Shown here piece after piece: positions 22,501 to 33,795 of a stretch of 64,000 nucleotides of DNA. The notes under the pieces are model-generated. The model saw nothing but the letters and a program-made list of their open reading frames with translations. It had not been told where the DNA came from and ran no database searches. The DNA is taken from positions 1 to 64,000 of the forward strand of contig MU266441.1 of assembly GCA_021014945.1 (NCBI GenBank), read 5' to 3'. Position 1 is the stretch's first letter. Each line of letters begins with the position of its first letter. This DNA comes from Leucogyrophana mollusca. Taxonomy: Eukaryota > Basidiomycota > Agaricomycetes > Boletales. Both the position numbers and the translations under genes were made by a program.

Positions 22501-25500
22501 GCCACCAAGGTAAAGCTTCGAACTTCCTTACCCGAATAGTCTCGTTTTGAACCCATGATTCTTGCGCTGCATAGGCGACTCCTCCATCGCGAGGAAGCCC
22601 AAACCAGGACGTTGGGTCCGAAGGAATAAAATGCATCTCGCCTACAGCCAGTCCACGCAATGAGGCGACACCCACGGTTCAGAGTGCAATGTGATGACTC
22701 ACCCAACAAGGCCATCAACATTGAGGTCTTTCCTGAACCTGTCGGTCCAACGATGAGGTTGATATGACCACGCTCGAAGATGAGCTCGTCTTCAACACGC
22801 AAGTTGAACTTTCGTTTCGAAGGAGTTAAGGTCCCACTGTCGTCATTCGACCAAGCGAAAACTGCATTCCGAAAGCCAATGGTGTCGGAATCGTCCTCGC
22901 CATCCCTCAACAGCTGTGTGTCACCTTCCTCAGAGTCGGTGTACTTGTCCAGTAACTCGGTATCGACTAAGAAGTCATTTACTCGGTCGAGAGATACCTT
23001 GGCTGGAAAAATTCACTCAGAAATTGACGGATCCAGGCAGGCGCAGAGATTCCTGTACCCTGCACCACTTTCGGAACATGGTAAAACGCGGTGTGGAGTT
23101 GGTTACGCAGAATGTCAAAGACTGCAACCACGCGACGTTAGCGGGAAATGGCGTCGAAGTCAACTATTGGCGCACCGGACATTGATGCAAATACTTTGGA
23201 AGCTGCAAGGGGTTGATGAACGACTGCAGAAGATAGAATAACGTCATGCCCATACCGCTGAGGCTCTGTCCCATGATTAGGGTCTATAACAGAGGAAGTG
23301 AGTACGTGACGACGAGAGGGAGGCTTGGCAACACCACAGACGCACGTAGGTGGTATACGTGGAAAGCATTGTAATGAGAGGAATCCAATAGCTGCGTTCG
23401 CGTTAGCCATTGGGGACTATTCGGTGACGTAGATTTACTTCAGATTGTTGTTGACAAGTTCAAGGACTCTCTGCTTCCAAGTCCAGATGAGCTCTTCTTC
23501 GCGTTTCTCAGCGATCCTCTTGTCAATCTTGGGCTCCCATCCGAAAAGCTTAATCATACGGAGAACGTTCATGGCTGTAGCATATAAGTGACTAATGGCC
23601 GAGGCAAGATCAAAACTCTCACTTTCGGTCACCGTTTGTACTCGTGCATCAGTCTACAGTGTGTTTGGCGGGGTAAGCTTCCGTTTGACCCCCACCGAGG
23701 GGACGTACCTTGTTCATTTTCGTGATCTGAGCGGTCTGTATCTTCCGCGCAACGTATCCGGGGAGAGGAAACAATAGGATCATGACAACCAAGCCAACCA
23801 GCACACTCCATCCCAGAATATTGTAAATGAACCAGATACATAAACTGACTTGCAAAGGGACATATAGACCTGAAAGGTGGGCCGTCAGTCTGCTCTCGCT
23901 ATCTGGGTCGTGCCACTCACCGACAATCAGGAAATCTCGGCCGTCGGTGATATTGTTCAGGTCTGTGGTAACGAGATTGTTAATTTTGCCGACCAGGTTG
24001 CCCGCGCTGGACTTCCGCGTTCGCGTGTCATTGGTTTCTTTTGCGACTTTTGCCTTTTGCTTCCCTTTCCTCGACGAAGACGTCGCACTCGCAGAGCTAG
24101 GTTGCAGAGTCTCTTCCTCGCTACTGCTCGTGCCCACCTCATCGTCAGGGGTGCTCGACTCAGCAATGGATGCGGTATCGGGTGTAGAAACAGCAGTAAA
24201 CTTGCCGCCCTTGCCATCATCTGGAGGTTCGGCTTTCATTCGGATACGCAGCGAGTGGTTGAACAGGAGCTGAGTGATGATCCCTTCGGTCCGCACAAGA
24301 GTACGCGTCTATGTACACACACATCAGGAGGTAACCATATTCCGAGCGCCTTGATGTACTTACGCTGATGAAGATATACCACTGGAGAGCGAGGGAACCT
24401 GTCATGGGCCCGAGGAATAACCACGTAATCCAAACCCACGGGCGAATGACAGCGCCCTCGCCACCTGTCTCCAGGTACCTACACAAGATATGAGCAGCGG
24501 TAAAGGGCGCGTTAGTAAGCCAATCACTCACTGTAGAAGATATTTGATACCGAGAGGACTGGCAAGGTTCACAAGAGCGAAGATGCAAAACATCAACGCC
24601 AGTGTGATGTATTCCGTCCCTGTGGTCTGTCAATATCGCGCCATAATCTCAAGAGCTTCACACTTACGGTACACTTTCAATAGGCCGAAGAATATGTGAC
24701 GCCTTTTACCACCAGAGAACGGGTCAAGATGCTTTCGTGACGTTGGCAAACGTTCGTGCGATGGTCCCAAAAGACTAGACTTACTGGGAAAGCTTTCTTG
24801 ATCAAATACCTGGAACGATCGTCATCAGACATAGGTGGCAGTTGTTCGTGTGACAGGTGAGGCATTTTATATGCCAAGTAGACGATTGGGTCCTCCCATA
24901 TGAACAGTAGCATCGACAGCCACGACGCCGTTTGTTCGGGATGAGGTGTGTCTGCGGGATTCTTAACAAAAACGGTCAGGCGATTCCACAAGGGCACATG
25001 GAAACCTACAGCAGGGTCACAAGGAATATACTGCCGTGGGCTGACCATCGGAAACACAACACCAGTCATGGCTAGGACGGAAACTTTGGCCCACAGCAGA
25101 CAGCCCTCATGAAGGTCCTTCGGATGCTTTGTGAAGGTCATCAGAGGAAACAGATCACGGTAGGCATAGACCGCGAAAATTGCTAGAAGTAAGGTAGCCA
25201 GGTGGGTTGACACGAGTCTACTCCAACGCGGCCGAGTAGTGACCGAGACAAGCCCCAGCAGGGACGCATAGACCTAAGCAACTATCAGATGGGGGATTGC
25301 GCGATGATGTAGACCCTACGTACTGACGCCATACAAAGCGCGAATTGATGCCACTCCGCACGGGAGAAAAGGGGTTGATCGTCTGATGCACGATGTTTGG
25401 GGCGCTTACCACCCCAGTGCTTGTCCAAGGCTCCCAGCATATGCTCTTCTCGTTCTTCCAGTATAAAAGTCGCCAACGAAAGGCCCAGGAGTGCCAAGCA

Positions 25501-26069
25501 GCCAACGAACCGAGCAACCTTGTAGCCGAATATGATAGGTCCACCATGTTGCGAGACGAAAGCCTTCGCGTCGGAGGAGAGGCCTCCAGCGTGAATATCA
25601 GCCCCTGTTTCGGGGGAAATTGCTGGTTGGAGACCGTCTGAGCGACGAACGACACGAGCCCAGATGTTTTGCGCTGAAGAGGATAGTAGGATAAGGTGAA
25701 GAGTTAAAACAACCGCTGATACGCCGGCAAAATATGCAGGGATCATCAACGAGCTGAGCCATACACTGTAGTGTCGTCGTTAGCCGTGCCGCCAATGACT
25801 GAAACAACCTACTTACTCATCTTTGTGTAGTACCTTTGGCAAAATTTCAATGTGTGCTCCAAGCACTGTTTGAGCGGACCGATGGTCACCGAACTGACCA
25901 AGGCCATACATATCTCGCTACGACCTGCAATAGCTGTTCAACCGGAAATCTGGATGGTAAATGCAACGCCCTTGAGTGCAAGACGCGGGCCCTGGTCGCG
26001 GAGATACTTACAGCAAGCTGCGGTTGTAGTCACTGCAAGCGCCCAGTGCGACCACGTCGACAAGGGCAT
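18988..26069 (-). CDS. full-length ABCC (MRP/YOR1-like) ABC transporter
   Basis: This is a large multi-intron gene of about 1,450 residues with the layout TMD0-like N-terminus, TMD1, NBD1, TMD2, NBD2. Early helices include SLMIPAYFAGVSAVVLTLHL and ARFVGCLALLGLSLATFIL. TMD1 contains PLGIKYLLQYLE, SAGNLVGKINNLVTTDLNNI and MNVLRMIKLFGWEPKI, with a Ser/Glu/Lys-rich insert (SSSEEETLQPSS). NBD1 has Walker A GPTGSGKTS, the Q-loop region AAQESWVQNETIRDNILFG, signature LSGGQKARITLARA and Walker B ILLLDD. TMD2 includes DIRAVDGPLAQG and TSIRAYGAEEAF. NBD2 has Walker A GRTGSGK/SS, split by an intron after Lys (about 19,895-19,950), signature [20 protein letters not shown] and [10 protein letters not shown]. 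The end ALYAIAAGEA is at 18,988. Family members export drugs, lipids or conjugates at the plasma or vacuolar membrane. The first exon is uncertain: the ATG at 26,069 is the best candidate, but the joins before VWLSSLMIPAYF (about 25,770) could not be resolved. Confidence 0.88.
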
Positions 26070-27084
26070 GGCGCCAAACACCAGCTTGTTCAGTGAGACT
26101 TTGGTGTGCATCCTCTTCTCACCCAATATACCTGATCCATCAATCATGATACAATGATAGCCTGCCGGACCTGGATGGGGACTCGGTGTATTACTTAGTA
26201 AGCGTGGTACCGGCTACGGAACCTTCACCACTCTTCTTCTATTGGCTTGTCCCACCACACCTAGGGAGGAGTATAGTCTCAGTGCGTGGTGCAGGGCCGC
26301 GCGTCCACAGTCCACCATTTATAATATATACCACCCCGCCTCCGTTATTCTCTATCATTCTGTCCGACTCGGCCCCAGAACGCACGTGCAGTTGCTGGCT
26401 ACCAGCCACTAGTGTTCAGAGCAGCTATGCCTTCTCGTCGATTTCCTGCCATTCAAGTGCCAACACTGCTCCCAGAGATACTATGGGGAGCAATTCACTG
26501 TAGCCGTTCCTAGATGACCAAGTTACGACGAGAGCAAGTACGACCGGTCGCACCAAGGTCCGAGCTGTATGTTTATCCTAGCAATCACGTGGGGAGCGCC
26601 TGACAAGCCCACTGAATATTCAGGTCCTCTTTACAACGACCCTGTCGCAATTCCTCATGGGCAACACCCTAATCTCAGAAATGGGCGGTCAGTCGAGCGA
26701 AGGCGGAGAGTTAGAGGAAGGCGATGATTGAGCGAGTGAAGAAAGGTGTAAATCGTCCAGCTCTGTGTCCCTGGGTGTCCCTGTTGATCTTGGTGACTTC
26801 AGCTTTTGACGGAGGAAGAGACACTGATGTTGACCGCCGAAGAGGCGGAGCGTGCGCAGGCCGGGACAACAGAGAAGGAATGCATTATCATGTAATCGCC
26901 TCGATACTGCGTGGTTGTCTTTGAACCTCAACAGACATTCGTGCACGGTGATCAGAACATGAATTTTATCCAGAACCTGATGTCCGTTATGCATACAGTG
27001 TCCGATTGAAAAAACTGTCCAGAAACACAGCCCATGCTACCGCTAGCTCCCGCGAACCATTCCATCATCGGGGCCACTGTCAAG
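26070..27084. other. gene-poor stretch upstream of the ABCC gene
   Basis: No supported gene. Several short open frames (for example 26,186-26,503 and 26,426-26,730) lack family features and do not splice in frame with one another. The ABCC promoter should lie in its first few hundred bases. Confidence 0.4.
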
Positions 27085-27570
27085 GGCCAACGATAAAAGA
27101 ACAGTAATAAAGAGAAGCCAAAAAGAAAACGCGGGAAGGCCCAGTGTCCACAACACAAGATGTCCAATGGAGAAAATCTAGTCCATGCCTTCTCGAAACC
27201 ACTCTGCTCGAAGTCGCTCTCAAGGACCACCGACAACAGAATGGGAGGAGAAGCCAGAGGGGAAGAAAAAACATGAGGGTAGCGGCACCAATGTCCAGGT
27301 ATGTGATGTCCGATGAAGGTCTAGCCCATGCGTTCCCGAGAACCACTCCGCGATCGAGGTCACTCTCAAGGACCACCGACAACAGAACGGGAGGGAAGCC
27401 AGAGGGGAAGAAAATAGATGAAGGCAACGGCACCAGTGTCCAAGATATGTGATGTCCGAGAGAGATAATTGTCCAACAGCATAGTCCACACTTTCCTAAA
27501 ATTCCGAGGTCGAGGCCGCTCTGAAGGGCCTCCGACAACAGAATCGCAGGAGAGGGCGGACAAAAAGAAA
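27085..27570. repeat. imperfect tandem repeat (minisatellite), units of about 145-156 bases
   Basis: The block containing the motif CTCTCAAGGACCACCGACAA starts at 27,217 and again at 27,363. A diverged form (CTCTGAAGGGCCTCCGACAA) starts at 27,519. Each copy is followed by an A/G-rich segment (GGAAGCCAGAGGGGAAGAAA in the better units) and then a GTCCA...ATGTCC segment. A truncated first unit begins near 27,085. The repeats are open in several frames, but no start or domain suggests coding. Confidence 0.75.
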
Positions 27571-27823
27571 AACACCGCGGAATCTAGACAGTCAATGAAA
27601 CAAGGGAACATATGCATGCTTCGAGAGGAGAAAACGCGGATGCCTCCGGTGCCGCACGAGGGGCAATCGAGAGGTTCAAACACTACCGGCAACATGATCA
27701 ACGGAGGTTCGATGGCGTGCTTGGGGACGACTCTTCAACGAGAGCGGTGGCGCCTGGTAGCCCGGATAGGAGAGACATAGATGCTTTCGCCTCGGAGTTT
27801 AGAGAAGAACCCTGTGTGTCAGG
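27571..27823. other. intergenic between the minisatellite and the coiled-coil gene
   Basis: No gene was recognised; this is the 3' flank of the minus-strand gene ending at 27,824. Confidence 0.4.
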
Positions 27824-29185
27824 TTAGAATTGCCAGGACGCAGAGATGTCAGAGTACGTACGCTTCGTAGCAAGGATGCTACTCATAGAGAGGTCGATGA
27901 TCAAAGGGGGATCCGACCTCCGAGCACGGCGCACCGTCTGAAGGTTCTCAGGGCGGGACAGGACTGGCGCAGTGACAGGGGTTACTGAGGACGACGACAA
28001 CGGAGGCAACTCAGCATTCGCTGGGGTTTAAGTGTGAGTAATGCAACGCAGCAATGGAGAAAACAGCATCGTACTGGTCAACCTCCTAGTCGACGCCTTC
28101 CCCAAGGAGACCTGGACAGTAGACACCTTGACTGGCACAGACGTTATACCGACGCTGGCCTTCCCATCTGTAAAGGGACCTTCAAAATGGGAACTAGGAA
28201 CGGGAAAAAGAGATGATTTGCCTTTGGGCGCCTTCGAGAACTGATTGCGCAAGGAAGGGAGCCGGGATTGACGAGGTTTCTTGGCCTGTACCGCGATATT
28301 CGTAGGCTTGACGGCCAAAGCGGACCTCGTTGAAGTCTCCTCGGATCCTTTTGCCCCACTTTCCCGAGTGCAGGAGGCAGCTATGAAACCAGTTTAGTTT
28401 CAAATCAAGCTTGTAGTGGGAAGACGGCTGACATGGAACTGAAACGGCCGATACTGTAGGAGCGAGCGTTTTGCCCGTCAAAGAGGTTGGCAAAGGTTGG
28501 TTCTCTTTGCTGTTGTCTTTTCGAAGCGGCTTGGCCTCGATATTCCTGGGAGTGGCACAGGCTGGAACAGGATCAGACTCCGAAGGGTAGCTGGGAGCAG
28601 ATTGATCAAAAACATACCGGGCATTACCCCCCTCTCGACGAGGCGGCGAGCTACCTCCGGGTGGATCTTCAGACGCTGAGAATCCTTCGCACCTTGTCCA
28701 GCAGCCTCGAGCGACACACGTGCTGCTGTCTCCGATGCGAGCGACAACTTGAGCGCAGACACTTCCGCCTCGCAAGCATAAAGCTTCTTAGTCATTTCCA
28801 GGCGCAAGCTCTCGATGGCCGTCTGCTGGCGCTGGCGCTCCGCGGAGACATTGATGAGCTCGGCGAGGAGATTACCCCTGAAGATTTCATATTCCTTCTC
28901 GTTACTTTTGACCCGAGCGGCAAGCGTCTTGGCCTTTGCGCGGTCATCTGAGGCTTGCGAGTACAAGTCCGCGATGAGAGTCTGCTGTCCACCAACCATC
29001 GCAGCGAGAGAGGCGACCTGGGCGCTGAGTGCTGTACCCCCGAAGCAGGGTGCCGATGACACGATGCTGGCCACTGGAGGAGGGCGGACATCGCCGATGC
29101 CTTCGCCCGCGATTACAGGGGACCCTGGGTGCGTCCCAGTGGAGATGATCGCGGCCACAGCCTGGTTCTGGAGATCTTGTGACAT
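27824..29185 (-). CDS. uncharacterised coiled-coil protein
   Basis: The ATG at 29,185 opens a long exon encoding MSQDLQNQAVAAIISTGTHP, an Ala/Gly/Pro-rich segment, and then a coiled coil of about 100 residues (from SAQVASLAAMVGGQQTLIADL through QTAIESLRLEMTKKLYACEA to LSLASETAARVSLEAAGQ). The first intron is best placed with its donor just before the GTAATG near 28,625, giving VERGYPSESDPVPACATP. A second intron yields VPSASCTRESGAKGSEETST and then RSALAVKPTNIAVQAKKP. A final exon, LSSSSVTPVTAPVLSRPENL, ends DISASWQF at 27,824. The C-terminal half is basic and low in hydrophobic residues, so probably disordered. No known domain was recognised. A structural or nuclear scaffold role is possible but is only a guess. 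Splice joins after the first exon are plausible, not proven. Confidence 0.6.
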
Positions 29186-30223
29186 CGCTTAGAATGAACA
29201 AAGGAGGCGATGCAAGCGAAGACGTTTGGTTGGGTGATGATAGAGAGAGAGAAAGACCTAAGGCTCTGAGCCAGCAGGGCGTTGTCCTCATATATCTTGG
29301 ACATTGTGAACTGGCCCACTGGCCCGGGACAAAACGACTGGGTTCACGGCCTCACGGTCATGATGCGCGGTTGGGTGGTGATGTCGTCAACAAGAACTAC
29401 ATTCTTCGGCCGCTCAGTACAGAGCAGCGCACGCGATAGCGTTAAACCTGGGCGGGTGCTTGGGACACGCATGATTCATCACCCACCGTCCACTGCAAGG
29501 GGCGAAAGAGAGCGACACCAATCACAGAGCTAGGCAAAGACACTCCTTCGAGCAGTGATGGGGAATGACCGCTGCGTCACGGGTGGACTCAATGGTGCTA
29601 TGGCCATTCCGCGCACATTGCTAGGGGAGGGTGATTAGCACTCTACCAATTTGAACGAACGTACATTCAGTACAAGTCGCTGACAAACGTGGATTTAGAG
29701 GATTGACGCCTGAATCGCAGCCTCGGTAAAAATTTTAGCAAAAACACACTGCAACGAGGATGTTTGGAAGTCGTACGGAGTTGAAATCAATTAGTACTAA
29801 TAGTCAACCGCTACAGTAGCATCGTTTCTGGCTCCGTCGCCTACGAGTGATGCAATGCAATTGCGAGCAGAAAGATCACGATCAATCCCTGGCGTTCACA
29901 TCAAGCCGCGAATTTGGCTGCGAAAATAACGAAACGCCTGACAGTAGCCCGGTGCCACCCCTAGGACCTTCAAATAATTTAAAAAGTAAGGCCGCTAGCT
30001 ATAACCTCCTGAAAGTATTTATGGGAAGAATTCAATGACCACTTGCCTGGATTGCAAGCTATTAGATGTTACATATATAGTGATAAGTAGACGGCGTGGT
30101 CCACGTTGAAGTGGCTTATACATAGGATAAATAAACTTACAGAAAAACAAGAACGAACGGCTTGGGAATGGAAAGCAAATGAAAGTTGTTAATAAGTTGG
30201 ATTCGGGAGCCTCTCAGGTCTCC
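29186..30223. other. intergenic, nothing recognised
   Basis: This 1 kb region separates the coiled-coil gene's promoter from the 3' end of the HET-like gene. No RNA gene, repeat or coding sequence was recognised. AT content rises from about 29,640 to 30,180. Confidence 0.4.
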
Positions 30224-32347
30224 TTATTTCTGGCACTGGTCAAACAGACCAGTTTGGGTCCCGGGCTCTACACCTCCAAGCGCAACCCAGTCGCATGGTA
30301 ACATGGATCGCCTGATATAGGACGGCATCCTCAGCACGCTTTCTTTGTGGAGTTCATTGATCGTGCAGGTTTCCGAGCAGAGGACGAATCGTCCTAATCC
30401 GCCCTCACGGCCGGTGAACAAGCACACTGTAGGGGGACGTTCCGCGACGAAGTAGTAGAGCGTACAGGAGAGTGTGTCGACCAGGGTATACATGTGGTCG
30501 TTCCATTCCGCACCGGATGCGAGGTTGGTCTGTGCACTATCGCCTTCGCGGAATTGTTGCTTTTCTGGTACGGAGAACGGGGAGCCGCTTGGGGTGTAGA
30601 ACATGCGAGGAAAATTGCCGAGAGCGCCGCCATAGAGATGCTGTGCCACCTGGTCAGCTGTAAGGACGCCCTTTACGCCAATGAGCCAAGGTTGGGCAAG
30701 TAATATACGTCCCGAGTTGCTGTATGCAATCATGAGTGGCGAAAATACCAATAGGACAAGGGCGAAAGCAATGAAAATGCCCCCGGCGACTGGATTGAAT
30801 GCAACGGCCGCAATGCCCGTGAAAAGCACCTCCCAGAATGCGTAGGGCAAGCTACCGACAAAGGTACGCCTGAACGAGGCCTTGGTCATAAATGCAACGT
30901 CGGGAAAGTCTTTCCACCTGATGGCGGCAGCGAGACAGCCATCGAGGACGAGCGCTCCGTTCTTCGTAACGCCGGCAACCTGAATATCCGGCTCGATATC
31001 CCACAACTTCGCCCCGTACACATCCAGATCAGAGTACCAGCAAGCTTTCGTCGGAATTCGCATGGGGAGCATGGATACCATGCGCTCAGCAATGCGATCG
31101 TTGTCGTTGGCCATCGACAGCCGGGCGAGAGCCTGGAGCTCTGTTTCGAGGGAGTTGGGTAGGATACGATGTTCAAAGAAGCCCATCAGGGCGTACACCT
31201 TCTCCGCGGGATACGCAAACTCGCCAATTTGGGTAGCTTTCTTCTCCTCCACCTTTGCTCTCTCCTCCGGCTTCTGTGGTAAACTGGCGCTTCCGCGGCG
31301 CCAAATCGCAGCCTTCAGTAAGGTGAGTCTCTCCAGTCTCTCAAGAGGATCTCTCCCACAGTATGCGTTGATGATCGCGGTCTCCTCATCGTAGCGCTCG
31401 TACGCGAAACCTGCCAACTGGCGAAGGGTTAGGGGGATGACGGGGCCGTCGCCGACTTTGTAGCGCAGGTTCGGGCTCAGGAGAGCTTCTGGCAGTGTCC
31501 AAACCCGACCGCCCCAGCTCTTCCAGCTCTCAATGCCGTTGCGGAGAGCGATGAGTGTGAAGGCTGCGCTCCTGTAGATGTCCGCCATGCGATACAAATC
31601 CAAGTTCTTCTCTTCCGGGGACGGACCAACTACCTCGAAGTCGAGCCAGTACGCGCGAAAGCCCTCGTCGAGGGTTGTCTTCCGTAGCATCTCCACGAAG
31701 GTCCTCTTCTGCTCTTCTTCCTTCCTCTTTCCCTCTTCGTCTTCTCCTCGATCGAAGACGTCGGATTGACGATAGGAAATAGCGATGTAAGGCTGATGAG
31801 CGACAATTGATTTGTCGAAGGTGATGGACCACTCCTCGCGACTGGGATCATAGACCATAAGTTGACGAGGGTGAAGTGCGTGGGTGATGGACTTTGGATC
31901 TGTGATCGGGGCCGGAGTCGGCAGCTCGTGTCCTTCCAGTTCCTTCATGCGCACAGAATACTCCCTCGGCGAGCGAGCCGCCCAAAGTTGTCCCCAGTAC
32001 CTCAGATGATACGGCTTGTAGAAACCGGTGTACGACGCCGCGTCGAAAGGCCAAATCAACGCGCCCATGAACCATATCCACTTCCCGACCCACTGAAGAA
32101 GCTGCTCGCCAGACTCTGGACGATTCTGCACCAACCATACAGCCAGCTTGCTTGATTTGCGCGAACCGTCGCTTATCTTGACTTCTCTCCCTTTGGGATT
32201 GACCGCCTGAACGATGAGCTTCCTGCACTTTCCACTCGTTGGGCTGACATATCTTTGTTCAGGACCGTGAGTGACGAGTCTGAGTTGACCGTCCCGGCAG
32301 AAAATTTGGCCTTCAGCGGGCTGCGCGGGAGCGGGATATGCAGACAT
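30224..32347 (-). CDS. HET-like (heterokaryon incompatibility) domain protein with membrane segment
   Basis: This is an intronless frame of 707 residues from the ATG at 32,347 (MSAYPAPAQPAEGQIFCRDG). The HET-like signature blocks are in order: QPYIAISYRQSDVF (about residue 190), FRAYWLDFEVVG (about 235), LYRMADIYRSAAFTLIALRNG (about 260) and WGGRVWTLPEALLS (about 285). YPAEKVYALMGFF follows, a block typical of HET proteins. Around residues 500-545 there is a strongly hydrophobic region with two likely membrane helices (AFWEVLFTGIAAVAFNPVAG and IFIAFALVLLVFSPLMIA). In ascomycetes HET proteins trigger cell death when unlike strains fuse. Basidiomycete HET-like proteins with C-terminal membrane helices are common but not functionally tested. 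The Cys-Ile-D-Q element usual after W-L-D is absent here (WLDFEVVGP), so the core is divergent. Confidence 0.78.
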   Translation of the reverse strand: MSAYPAPAQPAEGQIFCRDGQLRLVTHGPEQRYVSPTSGKCRKLIVQAVNPKGREVKISDGSRKSSKLAVWLVQNRPESGEQLLQWVGKWIWFMGALIWPFDAASYTGFYKPYHLRYWGQLWAARSPREYSVRMKELEGHELPTPAPITDPKSITHALHPRQLMVYDPSREEWSITFDKSIVAHQPYIAISYRQSDVFDRGEDEEGKRKEEEQKRTFVEMLRKTTLDEGFRAYWLDFEVVGPSPEEKNLDLYRMADIYRSAAFTLIALRNGIESWKSWGGRVWTLPEALLSPNLRYKVGDGPVIPLTLRQLAGFAYERYDEETAIINAYCGRDPLERLERLTLLKAAIWRRGSASLPQKPEERAKVEEKKATQIGEFAYPAEKVYALMGFFEHRILPNSLETELQALARLSMANDNDRIAERMVSMLPMRIPTKACWYSDLDVYGAKLWDIEPDIQVAGVTKNGALVLDGCLAAAIRWKDFPDVAFMTKASFRRTFVGSLPYAFWEVLFTGIAAVAFNPVAGGIFIAFALVLLVFSPLMIAYSNSGRILLAQPWLIGVKGVLTADQVAQHLYGGALGNFPRMFYTPSGSPFSVPEKQQFREGDSAQTNLASGAEWNDHMYTLVDTLSCTLYYFVAERPPTVCLFTGREGGLGRFVLCSETCTINELHKESVLRMPSYIRRSMLPCDWVALGGVEPGTQTGLFDQCQK

Positions 32348-33795
32348 GAAGCTGGGGGTTCGAAGGTCTGTGTGAGCTGTAGAGATGTTGACCAAGATGA
32401 GTAATAATCAAGCGAACGACTGTGTTGCAACATACATAAGAAATCGGTGGTGGGGATATTTCAGCAGAAAGACCTTGTGAAAAAGGACGAGCGTCGGTCT
32501 TTTGTACCTTCCAGGCGGCGATGATCCATTAAAGTTCGAATCCTCCTTGGGAATCTGCAGACCACATCTCGAGAACGGTATCCCTGTATTGGCAATTCAC
32601 TGAAGCAGTGCGCCGATAAGTTCTCGTGATGGCGGGATCAGCTCATGGGCATCTGATGAACGATGAGGTCCAAAATTCACTGTACCTGACTCAGGACACC
32701 GGAAAGAGCGGTAATTGCACGCTGTATCAGCAGTGGGCGCCAAAACTGTCTACTAACCATGCTGTGGTTGACCCGCCGAGAAAACACGATTACGCGAAAG
32801 TACGTTTTGAGCGCTACAAAAAATCTTCACTATTCAGGTGGGTGATGGCCAAGGGTTGTTGGCCTCGACTCATCCGTGGACGCTTCAAACGATAGTGTCC
32901 GCATTCGTTCTCTCTGACATCCATTGACCCAAGCCGATCTGATCCTGTCTCCATGTCCCCAAAATGACTTAGGATTGCCCTTTGAAGGTCCCGTCAATAC
33001 CCTGCAGAAAGTTCAAACTCACCGGCCCACAGCAAGGTCATCAGGATCTACGTGCCCATTGGATATGTCGACCAGCTGTGGCCAAGCTTTGTTGACCTAA
33101 ATTTGTAAAAACGGTCCACCGTTACGGGCCAACCAGTCTTGAGCTTCTCAGGCCAAGTAGCAGGATGCGATAAAAACAAGAGACAAGCAGCGGCATTCTG
33201 GTCCAGGCTATGGGCCAGATGTTCCGTTCCTGCAGGTACTGTACCTGCGCTCGAGGCCACGCTAGCGGCATCGCTCATTCAAAGCGTGACCGAGCGTGAC
33301 CCTTTCCTTGTAGTCCCGATTTGGAGTGCTGGTATTCTCGCGTCTGTCTCCACCCACCTGTTGACACAATACAGGGTCTCCGAGTCATTGTCAGTTAGCC
33401 ATGGAAACGAAAGAACCTGCGTTGATTATTGTTACAAATAATACCAAGACTCTGACCCGCTCACTTGCTTTTTTATCGACAGGTCTCCTTCCCTGCATTC
33501 TGGCAGCTGGGGTAACTAAGTCCCTCAATTATCTTGCAGTGGACCCGGCATCAGGACGATGTATGTTATTGTGCATTGAAACTATACGAAGCTGCTGTGT
33601 TCTTCGGTGGACGATGCTAGACAAATGCGCAATTGTCAAAGCGCGGTTGTCGTCATGGGACGCTTTGGCCGCCTCGTTGTTCTATAAATTCGATACTCCG
33701 TACGTCATTTAACTCCCTCAAACCGAGAACGCACACACCACCTGAAGCTACAATACGCCCATCGCCTTTATCTTATCTGCCCAGTCTTAACAGTC
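32348..33795. other. divergent intergenic region, nothing recognised
   Basis: It lies between two divergently transcribed genes (HET-like minus, PAM2 protein plus), so it should hold both promoters. No coding sequence with family features was found. The frames at 32,626-32,895 and 33,139-33,441 show no domain and no convincing splice structure. Confidence 0.4.

Noticed and set aside
26426..26730. Short open frames that could form a small two-exon gene
   Set aside because: The candidate splice sites put the two parts in different frames, and neither has family features.
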